41,701 bases of DNA from Candidatus Hydrogenedentes bacterium ADurb.Bin170 (GCA_002070275.1 MWCY01000026.1:1-41701); one strand, 5' to 3'. Positions 23,422-33,326 are shown, counted from the stretch's first letter. The notes: generated from the letters alone by a model not told the origin. Numbers and translations are program-made.

Positions 23422-26016
23422 ATGAGAACCTCTATCCAAGCCATCCTCAGCGTTACCTTTGTTGCTGCTGTATTTTTTTCAGCGGGCATGAACAGTGCGG
23501 CGGAAGAATCTTCCTTTGCTGATGATCTGAAAGAAGTAGCCTCTTATGCTTTCGGACAATCCGACGCCGCTCTTCGGCGCATTGAAAACCGGCTTTATCA
23601 TGCTGCCGGTGAAGAACAGGCAGCTCTTCTTGCTGAATATGAAGCGCAAATTCTCTCTCTGCTTCAGGCAGAATGCAGCCCGGAAGGCCGTAGCTTCCTC
23701 TGTCGTTTCCTTGCCGATATTGGCGGAAAAGCCTCCATCCCTGTGCTGGGCTCCATGCTTTCCGATGCCGATCAGTTCCAGTTGGCCGTATCTGCTCTGG
23801 AAAAAATCACCGATGACGCTGCAGCCCGAACTCTGGCAGAACGCCTTGCTGATGCCAGCGAAAAAGACCGTATCACTCTGTTGGAAGCATTGGGGCGGCA
23901 GAAAGCGGCATCCTCGGCGGCGGCTGTACGGCCGTATCTGGCAGGTTCCGCACAGGAAAGTCTGGCTGCGGTCAATACATTGGCAGCTATAGGCACAACG
24001 GAAAGCTGCGGATTAGCAGCTGCTGCCATAAAAAATGCCACTCCGGAAAAACAGATTCTCTGGGCTGACGCCGGTCTCAAATGTGCTGAACAGCTGGGCA
24101 GTACCGGTGATTTTTCCCTGCTGGAAATATATAGGGGAACAGCCTTTCCCGTCCAGGTGCGCATTGCCGCATTGCACAGTCTGATTCGCATGCAGCCGGA
24201 CAAAGCAGAAGATTATGTAGTAGAGGGACTTCAGGATGGAGATGCCGATCTGGCATCGGACAGCCTTTCTCTGGCACGCACAGTAAAGGGCGAAAAAATC
24301 ACGGACTGCCTGATCGCTCTGCTTGATGCGGCACCGGACACGCAAAAGCCCGCATATATTGAAGTGCTTGGTGTGCGGGGCGGACAGAAAGTGCTTGATA
24401 AAGCCGTAACTTTTGCAGGCTATGCGCACCTCAACACCCGCCTCGCCGCTTTAAAAACTGTGGGCGCACTCGGAGATGCCTCTTTTGTTCCTTTTTTCCT
24501 CCAGCAAATTACAGCAGGAGGCGCGGAAGAGCAGCGCACTGCCAAAGAAATGCTGACAGTCATGCAAGATGGTCAGACGGATCGGACACTGCTTGACACG
24601 GCAGTTTCGGGAGAAGATGTTAAACTTCGTGCGGCAGCCATTGAAATGCTTTCAGAACGGCGTGCTGTAGACACAGCCGACACCCTGTGTGCCCTCGCCT
24701 ATGATGCTCCGGCAGAAGTACGCAGCGAAGCCGTTCATGCTCTGCGCATTCTTGGAAAGCCCTCAATGACGGGACAAATGCTTTTCCTGACTTTGATTCC
24801 CGGGCTTTCAGAAGTGAAACCTGTACTTCCGCAAACGATAGCCGCACTCATTCAGCGTGGTTCATCGGTCGCTGAAACGCAGAGTGCTGCTGAAAAGGAT
24901 GCGCCTGTTACCCGTTTTTATAACGAATTGAAAGAACTGCAGAAAAAAGGCGAACTCCCTGCAGACACCCTTCGCGGTGCCGTATGCCTTGTTCTGGATA
25001 CTTTTGCATTGCTTGGAGACGACCTATCCTTTACCCATGTGCAGGAAGCGCTGGACGACAGCGACACAGAAGTGCGGAAGGCGGCACTGGGCGCCATCAC
25101 TAAATTCCAGCGTGCTGATGCGCTCGACGCATTGCAGCGCCGGATCACTGAAGAAAAAGAAGACGGGCTGCGCTCTCTTGCTTATTCAAGCTACCTGAGT
25201 GTATTGAAAAATGCGACGGTGCTGCCGGGTCGTGTTATAGATGCGCATCTGGATTATGCTTTTGAGCATGCGAAAAACGTTTCTGAACGCAGGGAATTTC
25301 TTGCTGCCGTAGCAAAGACGCCCTCTATCCGTGCGCTGCAACTGGCAGAAAGTCTTCTGAAAGATCCTGAAACGGCAGGTGAAGCAACCCGCGCCACCGC
25401 CACATTGGCAATAGCGCTCTGCGGTGCCTGGCCTCAGGAAGCTGCTGTTCACCTGAATGCCATCGCTGCATCGGATGCCCCGGCTGCGCTTAAAACAAAT
25501 GTTGAAAAAGCCCGCGCACTCATGGCTCATTTCGGCAATTATCTGATGGCCTGGGAATACGCCGGTCCTTACTTTGAAGAAAATCTCATGGCCACCCATC
25601 TGTATGAAAAGGAACTTCTTCCCCAAAAAGATGCCGAAAAGGCACCCTGGAAAACGCTGCCCATGCTCATCGATTCTCCACTGCCTGTGGCGCTGGAATT
25701 CGACCGTATCTGGGGCGGTGAAGAGAGAGTCGTGTTCGTTAGAACGCTTCTTAAAACCGCAACAGATCAGGATCTGATTCTGGCGGTGGGCAGTAATGAC
25801 GGGTGCAGGATATGGCTGAATGGAAAGGAAATTTTTGCCATTGCCGATGGGCGGCCTCTTGTTCCTGATGAAAACAAAATACCTGTCCATCTGTCAGCAG
25901 GAGAAAACAGGCTGATGATGGCGGTCTACCAGCAGGGCGGTGCCTGGCGTGCAACAGCGCGCCTTACTGACCTTTCAGGCGCCCCGGCACAAGGCGTTGA
26001 AGCAAAAGTCCAGTAA
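23422..26016 (+). CDS. Large secreted HEAT-repeat protein with C-terminal beta-sandwich
   Basis: 864 residues from the ATG at 23422 (AAAGGA 8-9 nt upstream); the frame extends 11 codons upstream but without a ribosome site. MRTSIQAILSVTFVAAVFFS is a signal peptide. Most of the chain (about 50-700) is a string of HEAT/PBS-like helical repeats, for example ALEKITDDAAARTLAERLAD, AAIEMLSERRAVDTADTLCA and DSDTEVRKAALGAITKF, which normally make a curved binding scaffold. The last ~110 residues read VGSNDGCRIWLNGKEIF then LSAGENRLMMAVYQQGG, the pattern of PA14-like or galactose-binding-like sandwich domains in glycosidases of these phyla. No catalytic residues are evident. It lies 57 nt after the Gfo/Idh/MocA gene and 66 nt before the metallophosphoesterase pair, so they may share an exported pathway. 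Confidence 0.8.
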   Translation: MRTSIQAILSVTFVAAVFFSAGMNSAAEESSFADDLKEVASYAFGQSDAALRRIENRLYHAAGEEQAALLAEYEAQILSLLQAECSPEGRSFLCRFLADIGGKASIPVLGSMLSDADQFQLAVSALEKITDDAAARTLAERLADASEKDRITLLEALGRQKAASSAAAVRPYLAGSAQESLAAVNTLAAIGTTESCGLAAAAIKNATPEKQILWADAGLKCAEQLGSTGDFSLLEIYRGTAFPVQVRIAALHSLIRMQPDKAEDYVVEGLQDGDADLASDSLSLARTVKGEKITDCLIALLDAAPDTQKPAYIEVLGVRGGQKVLDKAVTFAGYAHLNTRLAALKTVGALGDASFVPFFLQQITAGGAEEQRTAKEMLTVMQDGQTDRTLLDTAVSGEDVKLRAAAIEMLSERRAVDTADTLCALAYDAPAEVRSEAVHALRILGKPSMTGQMLFLTLIPGLSEVKPVLPQTIAALIQRGSSVAETQSAAEKDAPVTRFYNELKELQKKGELPADTLRGAVCLVLDTFALLGDDLSFTHVQEALDDSDTEVRKAALGAITKFQRADALDALQRRITEEKEDGLRSLAYSSYLSVLKNATVLPGRVIDAHLDYAFEHAKNVSERREFLAAVAKTPSIRALQLAESLLKDPETAGEATRATATLAIALCGAWPQEAAVHLNAIAASDAPAALKTNVEKARALMAHFGNYLMAWEYAGPYFEENLMATHLYEKELLPQKDAEKAPWKTLPMLIDSPLPVALEFDRIWGGEERVVFVRTLLKTATDQDLILAVGSNDGCRIWLNGKEIFAIADGRPLVPDENKIPVHLSAGENRLMMAVYQQGGAWRATARLTDLSGAPAQGVEAKVQ

Positions 26017-26082
26017 CGTGTGATGCTCTAAAAAACACAAACTACCGCTGCGGCAATTGCTGCGCCGAAACAGGAAATAACG

Positions 26083-27105
26083 ATGAAACACCCGTCCTTT
26101 TCACGACGTCAGTTTATGGGAGCCAGTGCAGCAGCTGCCGGATCCGGGTTCTTTTTTCACGGGACGGGTATTGCCGCTGCTGCTGACGGGTTTCCGGGCG
26201 AACGTATTCTCACCGTACCTGAAAAAGATCAGCTCCGTCTCCTGCAGTTTACTGATCTCCATTTCTTTAACGCTATCAACAAATATCCCGTGCGGGAGGA
26301 ATATCTTCGTTTAAAAACAATTGGGATTATGAGGCGTCTGGTGGATCATGCCCGGCCCGATCTGATTATCGCAACCGGAGATCTGTGGCACGAGAATACG
26401 GACGGGCGCGGTATGGAATTCATGCACTGGGCTGCTGATCAGATTGCGGCACTGGGCGTACCCTGGACTTTGACCTGGGGTAATCATGATGATGTGGATG
26501 ACCAAGCGGCTGCGCACCGTTTTCTCACTACAGCTCTTCATTCAGTTTATGATGGCGAAGCCAATCAGGGGCACCATGTCGTCGCTGTAGAAATGTCCGG
26601 CGGAAAACGTATTCTTGAACTGTTCTGTCTGAACAGCGGGGACACCGGCATTAAAGCGGATGCATTGGATTTTCTAAGCCGCTATGCGGAAGCGTATACC
26701 TATGCAGACGGAGAAGCACCGCTGCGCATGAGCGCATTTCATATTCCCCTGAAGCAGTATCAGGATCGATGGGACGACGGCACTGCCCGGGGACTTCTGG
26801 GTGAAAAAGTCTATTTTGAATCGGAAGATGGAAGTGCTCTTTCCGGATTCGTCAAAGCCGGTATCTCTGCCATCTTCTGCGGTCATGATCATGAAAGTGA
26901 CTACTCTGCCTTCTCGGACGGCATAGAACTGATTTACGGACGAGCCACCGGGTACAACGGCTATGGGGCAGAAACGCTGGACAAGGGTGCAAAGTTGTAC
27001 GAAATTGATACCCGCACCCGCACCTACCGCTGGAAAACCCTGTTTCCGGACGGCACAACCTGGCAGCCGGGAAAAGATGAACATCTGGACATCAGCGAAG
27101 AGTGA
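26083..27105 (+). CDS. Tat-exported metallophosphoesterase (first of a tandem pair)
   Basis: 340 residues with a twin-arginine signal SRRQFMGASAAAAGSGFFF. The calcineurin-like dinuclear-metal motifs are in order: LLQFTDLHFF (D-x-H), IIATGDLWHEN (GD), TWGNHDDVDD (GNHD), and CGHDHESDY (GHDH). This arrangement matches the Dcr2/Siz1-like purple-acid-type phosphoesterases that cleave phosphomonoesters or diesters outside the cytoplasm. AGGAA precedes the ATG by 6 nt. It is roughly half identical by eye to the protein encoded 72 nt downstream, across the whole chain, so the two arose by tandem duplication. Confidence 0.88.
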   Translation: MKHPSFSRRQFMGASAAAAGSGFFFHGTGIAAAADGFPGERILTVPEKDQLRLLQFTDLHFFNAINKYPVREEYLRLKTIGIMRRLVDHARPDLIIATGDLWHENTDGRGMEFMHWAADQIAALGVPWTLTWGNHDDVDDQAAAHRFLTTALHSVYDGEANQGHHVVAVEMSGGKRILELFCLNSGDTGIKADALDFLSRYAEAYTYADGEAPLRMSAFHIPLKQYQDRWDDGTARGLLGEKVYFESEDGSALSGFVKAGISAIFCGHDHESDYSAFSDGIELIYGRATGYNGYGAETLDKGAKLYEIDTRTRTYRWKTLFPDGTTWQPGKDEHLDISEE

Positions 27106-27177
27106 ACGGCGGCATCCTCTGCCTCTCACAACCTGCCCGGATAAAGCACAATTTTTCCACAAAACAAAGAGATAACC

Positions 27178-28188
27178 ATGCCTGAAACGACTTGTTCACG
27201 AAGAGAATTTCTGGCGACCGGCACGACGGTGCTTGCCGGTACAGCCTTGCTTGGACACATTTCTACAGCAGTGGCTTCCTCTTCAGGAACGTCCATGATT
27301 GCAGCCAACAGCTCGGAAATCCGGCTCCTCCAATTTACTGATCTGCATTTTTTCGCAGGGATCAGCCATGAACCTGAAATTTCCGAAATACAAAGGCAAC
27401 AGACTTTCGACGATATGCGCCGCCTCGTAGACCTTACCCGGCCGGACCTTCTGGCTGTCACAGGTGACTTCTGGCATGAAAATCCGGACGGAAGGGGTCT
27501 GGAATTTCTTCATTTTTCTGTGGAAAAAGTAGCGGACTTAGGGATCCCCTGGGTTTTTACGTGGGGAAATCATGACCATCTGGACGATTACGACAAAGGA
27601 CATAAAGCCCTGGCGCAGGCACGCCATTCCCTGTATGGCGGCACAAGCAAAAACGGGGGACATTATGTGACCCGGATAAAAGACCGAAGCGACAGGATAC
27701 TGTTTGAGCTTTTCTGCCTCAATACAGAGGAACGCGGTGTTGGCGAAGGCATCAAGAATTTTCTCAGGCAGATGCTTAGCCAGGAACAAAGCGATCAAAA
27801 ACGTCCTATGCGTCTCGGTGCTTTTCATATCCCCCTGCGTCAGTATCGGGATGTATGGGAAAACGGCAATGCATTCGGCGTAAAAGGAGAAGAGATTTGC
27901 TTCGAAGAGGAAGACGGCTCCGCATTGCCGCTTTTACGGGAAGCCGGAATTCAGGCTGTCATTTGCGGACATGATCATACAAACGATTATTCCGGTTTTG
28001 CCGAAGGGATTGAACTGATTTATGGCCGTGCCTCCGGCTACAACGGCTACGGAAATCAAACGCTCAAAAAAGGCGCAAAGCTGTACAGAATCGACCCGGC
28101 AACTGCCGCATTGCACTGGGAATCATATCTTCCCGATGGAACCCGCTGGCATCCCGGTCCAACGGAACGCCGCAGCATCGCCCCGTAA
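27178..28188 (+). CDS. Tat-exported metallophosphoesterase (second of a tandem pair)
   Basis: 336 residues; Tat signal SRREFLATGTTVLAGTALLG. Catalytic motifs LLQFTDLHFF, AVTGDFWHEN, TWGNHDHLDD and CGHDHTNDY match those of the preceding gene, as do ELIYGRA(S/T)GYNGYG and the C-terminal PDGT(R/T)W. The two differ in the middle region around the substrate pocket (one has an SQEQSDQKR insertion), so the copies may prefer different phosphoesters. The ribosome site is weak (AAGAGA). The gene ends convergent with the Gfo/Idh/MocA gene at 28240. Confidence 0.88.
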   Translation: MPETTCSRREFLATGTTVLAGTALLGHISTAVASSSGTSMIAANSSEIRLLQFTDLHFFAGISHEPEISEIQRQQTFDDMRRLVDLTRPDLLAVTGDFWHENPDGRGLEFLHFSVEKVADLGIPWVFTWGNHDHLDDYDKGHKALAQARHSLYGGTSKNGGHYVTRIKDRSDRILFELFCLNTEERGVGEGIKNFLRQMLSQEQSDQKRPMRLGAFHIPLRQYRDVWENGNAFGVKGEEICFEEEDGSALPLLREAGIQAVICGHDHTNDYSGFAEGIELIYGRASGYNGYGNQTLKKGAKLYRIDPATAALHWESYLPDGTRWHPGPTERRSIAP

Positions 28189-28239
28189 ATCTTTTCCTGC
28201 AGGAAACCCCGGCCGATACTCTTATCTGCTCTCTGTCTT

Positions 28240-29424
28240 TCAGTGCCAAGTCGCAAGCGGGTGGTTTCGCTCCTGAAGCGGAAACGCCACCCGTCTGCCT
28301 GCGACGTGTGATGCAAATACAGCCTGAATCATCTCCGTCGCAGCCAGAGCATCCTGTATGCTCACCGCCGGATGTCTATCCTGCACTATGGCATCCATCA
28401 GGTCATCAATGATCGGCGCATACTGGCTGACCGCTCCCGGCGACCGCAGCGGCGCAACAGGCATATCCGGCAAAGCCTGCCAGACTTCTTCGGTTCCGCA
28501 CGATGACCATCCGGGCTCAGGCAGGTAGCTGATGATCGGATCACGATCCACCCGGATGGATGCGGCTCCTTTGGTGCCGTAAATATCCATGCCATATCGG
28601 TCGGCATCATTTGATGCCCCTTTGACCGACGTGAAATAACCGCGCCTGCCGTTTTTAAAACCGAACTGGGCAAAAATGGTATCTCCGACAATCGGACCCA
28701 GCCCTTCTGTCGCTTCATGAACATCAGCGGGAAGAGCCGGGCGGCCTTCTGTCAGAATCTCCGCCTCACACCACAGGGGCTTCCCGAGGAAATAAATCAT
28801 GAGGTCAAAGAGATGAATACCCAGCACAATCAGATCTTCTCCGCCGGAACGATGATCTTCTTTGCCGCGGGCACGCACTTCAAGAACGCTGCCAATCAGC
28901 CGCTCATTGATGATTGATCTTTTTGCATGAAAAATCCCTGGAGCTGCACGAAAATTAAAACCGGCTGCCCACTTTAAATTCTTCGCTTCCAGTGCCGCAA
29001 CGGCAGCATCGCCGCCCGTGAGGTCAGGAGTCAGCGGCTTTTCCATAATGCCGTGTGCACCGATAGCAGCGCACGCTTCCAGATATTCCTGATGACAGGT
29101 TGTCCAGCGGGGGGCAACAGAAACCAGATCCGGTTTCTCTTTTTCCAGCATCTCCCGGTAGTCCGTATAAATCCGCTTCGCCCCGGCTTCTTCCCCGTGC
29201 TTGCGTGCCCCCTCTTCATCGGGATCTGCCAGCGCAACAAGCTCCACATCATTCCGCAGTCCCCAGATCAGATGAAAGCCGTGTCCGTAGCGGCCCCGCT
29301 GGCTGTCACCGATCACGCACGCCCGATAGGTCTGTTTTTTCTCCTGCGCAGCCCATGTTGCAAAAGGGCTTAGCGATGCTGCAGCAGAAGCATAAAGAAA
29401 AGAACGTCTGTTGATGAAAAACAT
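28240..29424 (-). CDS. Tat-exported Gfo/Idh/MocA family oxidoreductase
   Basis: 394 residues. NRRSFLYASAAASLSPFATWA is a short Tat-type signal. The Rossmann domain (ACVIGDSQRGRYGHGF) is slightly unusual in having G-D-S-x-R-G in place of the common G-x-G-x-x-G. The catalytic-lysine motif is IMEKPLTPDL, preceded by VSVAPRWT. The second domain includes GEDLIVLGIHLFDLM. It is one of four Gfo/Idh/MocA genes in the window, and shares the D-DLMDAI and VAGRRV C-terminal pattern of the same subfamily. AAAGGG lies about 8 nt before the ATG. A TGC-TATTCT extended -10 element at 29447-29452 may be its promoter. Confidence 0.87.
   Translation of the reverse strand: MFFINRRSFLYASAAASLSPFATWAAQEKKQTYRACVIGDSQRGRYGHGFHLIWGLRNDVELVALADPDEEGARKHGEEAGAKRIYTDYREMLEKEKPDLVSVAPRWTTCHQEYLEACAAIGAHGIMEKPLTPDLTGGDAAVAALEAKNLKWAAGFNFRAAPGIFHAKRSIINERLIGSVLEVRARGKEDHRSGGEDLIVLGIHLFDLMIYFLGKPLWCEAEILTEGRPALPADVHEATEGLGPIVGDTIFAQFGFKNGRRGYFTSVKGASNDADRYGMDIYGTKGAASIRVDRDPIISYLPEPGWSSCGTEEVWQALPDMPVAPLRSPGAVSQYAPIIDDLMDAIVQDRHPAVSIQDALAATEMIQAVFASHVAGRRVAFPLQERNHPLATWH
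28250..28305. repeat. Imperfect long inverted repeat at the convergent gene ends
   Basis: GTCGCA (28250-28255) pairs with TGCGAC (28300-28305), CGGGTGG (28258-28264) with CCACCCG (28287-28293), and inner TTT and CGCT segments pair as well, with small bulges. The hairpin covers the last coding codons of the minus-strand oxidoreductase. It has no T tract on either side. Confidence 0.45.
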
Positions 29425-29483
29425 AGGGAGACCCTTTCTTGTCTTCAGAATAGCACAGCCCCTTTCCGTTTTTCATTAACAAT

Positions 29484-29520
29484 AAAAAAGTGCTCTCTAT
29501 CCGGAGGGACAAAGAGCACT
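29484..29520 (-). terminator. Intrinsic terminator of clpB
   Basis: On the minus strand AGTGCTCT (29513-29520) pairs with AGAGCACT (29489-29496) around a 16-nt loop, followed by a run of T (plus-strand A at 29484-29489). It lies 23 nt after the clpB stop codon. Confidence 0.8.
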
Positions 29521-29543
29521 CGGATTTAAGCTCTTACGGCTGC

Positions 29544-32144
29544 TCAGCTGTCAGCCTTTTCCTGCGGCACGGCTTGAAAAGAAAGCTCGCCTGAATCGAC
29601 CCGGACAAGAATATGATCGCCTTCTTTAATGTCGCCGGCGATAATTTTATAGGCAACAGGATCAAGCAGATACTGCTGGATAGCGCGCTTCAGCGGGCGT
29701 GCACCATAAGCGGGATCGAAACCGCGCTCCGCCAGAAGCTCTTTTGCCGCATCATCCAGATCAAGTGTAAGCCTGCGACTTTCCAGACGCTCGGCAAGAC
29801 GCTTCAGCTGAACGTCCACAATGGCACGGATATTGTCCCTGCTCAAAGGATGAAACACCACTGTTTCATCGATTCGATTGAGAAATTCAGGACGGAAATG
29901 AGCCCGCAGGAGAGCACGAACCGCGTCACTCTTCTCAGCATCGGTGTTGTCGCTCTCATTAAAGACTGTGCTACCGATGTTGGAAGTCATAATCACGACC
30001 GTATTCCGGAAGTCCACAGTACGGCCCTGATTATCCGTCAGTCTGCCGTCATCGAGCAGTTGCAGGAGGATATTGAAAACATCGGGATGCGCTTTTTCAA
30101 TTTCATCCAGAAGAATCACACTGTACGGCCTTCTTCGAACGGCTTCCGTTAATTGTCCGCCTTCCTCATAACCCACATACCCGGGTGGCGCTCCGATCAG
30201 GCGGGACACGGCATGTTTCTCCATATACTCGGACATGTCAATGCGAACCATGGCATTTTCATCATCAAACATGCTTTCAGCCAAAGCCCGGGCAAGCTCT
30301 GTCTTTCCAACGCCCGTAGGCCCGAGAAAGATAAAGGAACCGATAGGACGATCGGGCTCTTTCAGTCCGGCACGGGCACGACGCACCGCTTCGGAAACTG
30401 CCTTGATGCCGTCACTCTGTCCGATTACACGCTGTCCGATCTCTTTTTCCAGAGAAATCAGCTTCTGCATTTCGCTTTCCATAAGCCGATCAACCGGAAT
30501 CCCCGTCCAGGATGAAACAATTTTGGATACATGTTCTTCTGTTACTTCTTCACTCAAAAAACTGCCATTTTTCTGTATGTCAGCCAGGCGGGCATTCTGT
30601 CCGGCAAGTTGTTTCTGCAGCTCATTGAGCGTGCCGTAGCGGATTTCAGCCACTTTATCCAGCTGACCCTGCCGCTCGGCAATTTCCTCCTGACGTCGCG
30701 CCTCATCAATTTTGCTCTGTATGGAACGGATTGTTTCAATACAGTCTTTTTCTGTTTTCCATTGCGCCGTCTTCGCCGACAAGTCTTCTTTCAGGTTTGA
30801 CATTTCTTTCTCGAGTGCAGCCAGTCGCTCCTGAGCGCTTTTATCCTTTTCTTTTTTCAGGGCGAGATGCTCGATTTCCAGCTGGCGAAGACGTCGGGCA
30901 ATGACATCTATTTCGTAGGGCATGCTGTCAATTTCAATACGCAGACGGCTTGCGGCCTCATCGATCAGGTCAATCGCTTTATCAGGGAGAAAGCGGTCAG
31001 CAATATAGCGATGGCTTAAGGCTGCTGCGGCGACCAGAGCATCGTCCTGAATGCGCACACCATGGTGCACTTCATAACGTTCTTTGAGCCCGCGCAGAAT
31101 CGCTATGGTGTTTTCCACATTCGGCTGATCCACAAACACGGGCTGAAACCGGCGCTCCAAGGCAGCATCCTTTTCAATATATTTGCGGTATTCGTCGAGT
31201 GTCGTTGCGCCGATGCAGTGCAGCTCGCCCCGTGCCAGCGCAGGCTTAAGCATGTTCGATGCATCCATGGAGCCTTCTGAAGCACCTGCCCCCACAATGG
31301 TATGCATTTCGTCAATGAACAGAATAATCTGTCCTTCAGCTTCCTGCACAGCGGACAGCACCGCCTTAAGGCGCTCTTCAAATTCACCGCGGAACTTTGC
31401 ACCGGCCACCAATGCGGCAATATCCAGCGAAGCAACCTGTTTGTTTTTCAGCCCTTCCGGTATGTCGCCCGCAATGATCCGCTGTGCCAATCCTTCAACA
31501 ATCGCTGTCTTACCCGTGCCCGGTTCACCAATCAGCACCGGATTATTTTTTGTGCGTCGTGACAGAACCTGAATTACCCGCCGTATCTCTTCATCTCGCC
31601 CGATGACCGGATCCAATTTCCCGGCACGCGCTAACTGGGTCAGGTCGCGGCTGAATTTCTGCAGCGCCTCGTAGGTTGCTTCGGCGTTGGGATCAGTCAC
31701 CCGTTGTGTGCCGCGCACATCTTTCAATGCCTGCAGCACAGAAGCGGTATCCATTCCCGCCCTTTTCAGCAGGGCTGCGGCCTCTCCGCCCTTTTCCAGA
31801 ATACCCAGCAGAATGTGCTCTGTGCTTAAATATTCGTCTTTCAGATATTGCGCCTGTTTCCAGGCAGCATCAAAAACTGCCGTGGCATCCCGGGAAAGGC
31901 CCGGCTGTCCTCCGCCGCTAATCCGCGGAAGCGAATCTAAAGCACGGTCGGTGTCAATCAAAATCTGTGCAGGGGCAACACCGATGCGCTGCAGGATAGA
32001 CCCCACAGCGCCCTGCTCCTGCCCGGCAAGGGTGCGAAGGAAGTGCAAAGGCGTAATTTCAGGGTTGCCCCGGTTTGAGGCAAGCTCCAAAGCTTCCGCA
32101 AGTGCTTCCTGAGATTTTATTGTCAATTTATCCATACGAATCAT
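29544..32144 (-). CDS. clpB: ATP-dependent protein disaggregase ClpB
   Basis: 866 residues from the ATG at 32144, chosen because AAGGAAG lies 7 nt upstream; the frame extends 17 codons further without a ribosome site. Order of parts: Clp N domain ([16 protein letters not shown]), first AAA+ module with Walker A GEPGTGKT (about 206-213) and Walker [10 protein letters not shown], the coiled-coil M domain (about 390-510), second AAA+ module with GPTGVGKTE and [16 protein letters not shown], and the C-terminal [10 protein letters not shown] sensor 2. It works with DnaK/DnaJ to pull proteins out of aggregates. An inverted repeat overlapping its likely -10 suggests control by a stress repressor. 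Confidence 0.97.
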   Translation of the reverse strand: MIRMDKLTIKSQEALAEALELASNRGNPEITPLHFLRTLAGQEQGAVGSILQRIGVAPAQILIDTDRALDSLPRISGGGQPGLSRDATAVFDAAWKQAQYLKDEYLSTEHILLGILEKGGEAAALLKRAGMDTASVLQALKDVRGTQRVTDPNAEATYEALQKFSRDLTQLARAGKLDPVIGRDEEIRRVIQVLSRRTKNNPVLIGEPGTGKTAIVEGLAQRIIAGDIPEGLKNKQVASLDIAALVAGAKFRGEFEERLKAVLSAVQEAEGQIILFIDEMHTIVGAGASEGSMDASNMLKPALARGELHCIGATTLDEYRKYIEKDAALERRFQPVFVDQPNVENTIAILRGLKERYEVHHGVRIQDDALVAAAALSHRYIADRFLPDKAIDLIDEAASRLRIEIDSMPYEIDVIARRLRQLEIEHLALKKEKDKSAQERLAALEKEMSNLKEDLSAKTAQWKTEKDCIETIRSIQSKIDEARRQEEIAERQGQLDKVAEIRYGTLNELQKQLAGQNARLADIQKNGSFLSEEVTEEHVSKIVSSWTGIPVDRLMESEMQKLISLEKEIGQRVIGQSDGIKAVSEAVRRARAGLKEPDRPIGSFIFLGPTGVGKTELARALAESMFDDENAMVRIDMSEYMEKHAVSRLIGAPPGYVGYEEGGQLTEAVRRRPYSVILLDEIEKAHPDVFNILLQLLDDGRLTDNQGRTVDFRNTVVIMTSNIGSTVFNESDNTDAEKSDAVRALLRAHFRPEFLNRIDETVVFHPLSRDNIRAIVDVQLKRLAERLESRRLTLDLDDAAKELLAERGFDPAYGARPLKRAIQQYLLDPVAYKIIAGDIKEGDHILVRVDSGELSFQAVPQEKADS

Positions 32145-32168
32145 TTTTCTCTTCCTTTCTGATCTACA

Positions 32169-32189
32169 AGTAGTATACTGATTACTACT
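32169..32189. promoter_or_regulatory. Inverted repeat over the clpB promoter, candidate repressor operator
   Basis: AGTAGTA (32169-32175) and TACTACT (32183-32189) are perfect 7-nt arms with a 7-nt spacer. On the minus strand TATACT (plus 32172-32177) would be the clpB -10 and overlaps the repeat, though the -35 is poor. It differs from the CIRCE element sequence, so HrcA is unlikely to be the regulator. Confidence 0.45.
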
Positions 32190-32338
32190 GAGCAAAGAGC
32201 ATGCCTAAACTTTTTTAGCATTTCCCTTCTATTGCAAAGGAAACATGATCCATAGTGAAACAGTCTGTACAGGTATGAAACACACTTCCCGGTTATGAAG
32301 CATATATGTCACCTGAAATACACAGGATCTCGAATAAA

Positions 32339-33232
32339 ATGAGTATGAAGAGAAAACTGAGCATTTTCGCTGCCATAGTGGCGGGAACCCTGTTTTTGGC
32401 GGCTTCTTGTCTTTTTTATCTGCTTTTCCACCGCTCGCCGGGTCAGTTTTTTGAACAGGACGGCACTCGCCTTTTCTATTCCGATACAGGCCGTGGCGAA
32501 GCTGTTATTCTGGTGCACGGCATAGCAGCACAGGGGGACCTTAACTGGCGCCGCCCTGGCGTGACACGCATGCTTGCAAAGCAGTTCCGGGTTATTACTC
32601 TGGATATGCGCGGTCACGGGCTGAGTGATCGCCCGGAAGATGCGGAACACTACGGCATTCACCTCGTAACCGATATCATCGGCCTCATGGACCACCTCTC
32701 CATCGACAAGGCTCACCTTGCAGGCTATTCTCTTGGCGGATTTGTCGCTCTTAAAGCAGTTGCGCTATATCCTGACCGTTTCCTCAGCGCAGCCATCTGT
32801 TCGGCGGGCTGGATTAATCCTGAATCACCCGGCGAGATTCCCAATCCTTATCAAGCACCGGTTAAAAACGCTGAAATCAAAACCAGCCATGCTTCTGTAA
32901 TGATGCCGGTCGCTTCTAAATCGGTTTTTCATCGGATCCGAAGCGGCGTGGGCGATATGTTGATTGACAGAAAAGTCAAGAAGGCACTTAAAGCAAGCTA
33001 TCCGGAGCTGGGCGTCCTCCGGGAGGACGTGGAAACCATCAAAACGCCACTGCTCTGCATCATCGGCACTAAAGACGGTTTCCTGCACCTTGCACGCGCT
33101 CTTTGCCAGTTCGAGTGCCCTCTGGAATGTATTGAAATTGGCGGCGCAACTCATTTCAGTGCGCCTTTCAAAAGCGAATTTAAAAAGAATCTGCTTCTGT
33201 TTTTTCAGAAAAACAGCCCCCGGCACAAATAA
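32339..33232 (+). CDS. Membrane-anchored alpha/beta hydrolase
   Basis: 297 residues from the ATG at 32339 (AGGA 11 nt upstream); an upstream in-frame ATG at 32306 adds an unlikely hydrophilic leader. Residues 4-32 form a membrane anchor or uncleaved signal (LSIFAAIVAGTLFLAASCLFY). The hydrolase fold has the oxyanion-side HG in VILVHGIAAQG, DMRGHGLSD, the nucleophile elbow GYSLGG, the acid aspartate in IIGTKDGF, and the histidine in GATHF. The substrate cannot be told from sequence; related enzymes are esterases or peptidases. It is divergent from clpB, with a 194-nt shared upstream region. Confidence 0.85.
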   Translation: MSMKRKLSIFAAIVAGTLFLAASCLFYLLFHRSPGQFFEQDGTRLFYSDTGRGEAVILVHGIAAQGDLNWRRPGVTRMLAKQFRVITLDMRGHGLSDRPEDAEHYGIHLVTDIIGLMDHLSIDKAHLAGYSLGGFVALKAVALYPDRFLSAAICSAGWINPESPGEIPNPYQAPVKNAEIKTSHASVMMPVASKSVFHRIRSGVGDMLIDRKVKKALKASYPELGVLREDVETIKTPLLCIIGTKDGFLHLARALCQFECPLECIEIGGATHFSAPFKSEFKKNLLLFFQKNSPRHK

Positions 33233-33235
33233 GGA

Positions 33236-33264
33236 AAGGGCGGATCCTCAGGGAATCCGCCCTT
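33236..33264. terminator. Likely bidirectional terminator between the hydrolase and the cysteine-rich gene
   Basis: A perfect 10-bp inverted repeat, AAGGGCGGAT (33236-33245) and ATCCGCCCTT (33255-33264), encloses a 9-nt loop. It lies 3 nt after the hydrolase stop and is convergent with the Cys-rich gene. On the minus strand a T-rich stretch (TTTCCTTATTTG) follows the stem; the plus side has only TT. Confidence 0.6.
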
Positions 33265-33326
33265 AAAACGGGTCAGGTACCGATAAGGCGTCTTTTGGAA
33301 GTCAGATCAGACAAGTCACTGTGGAA

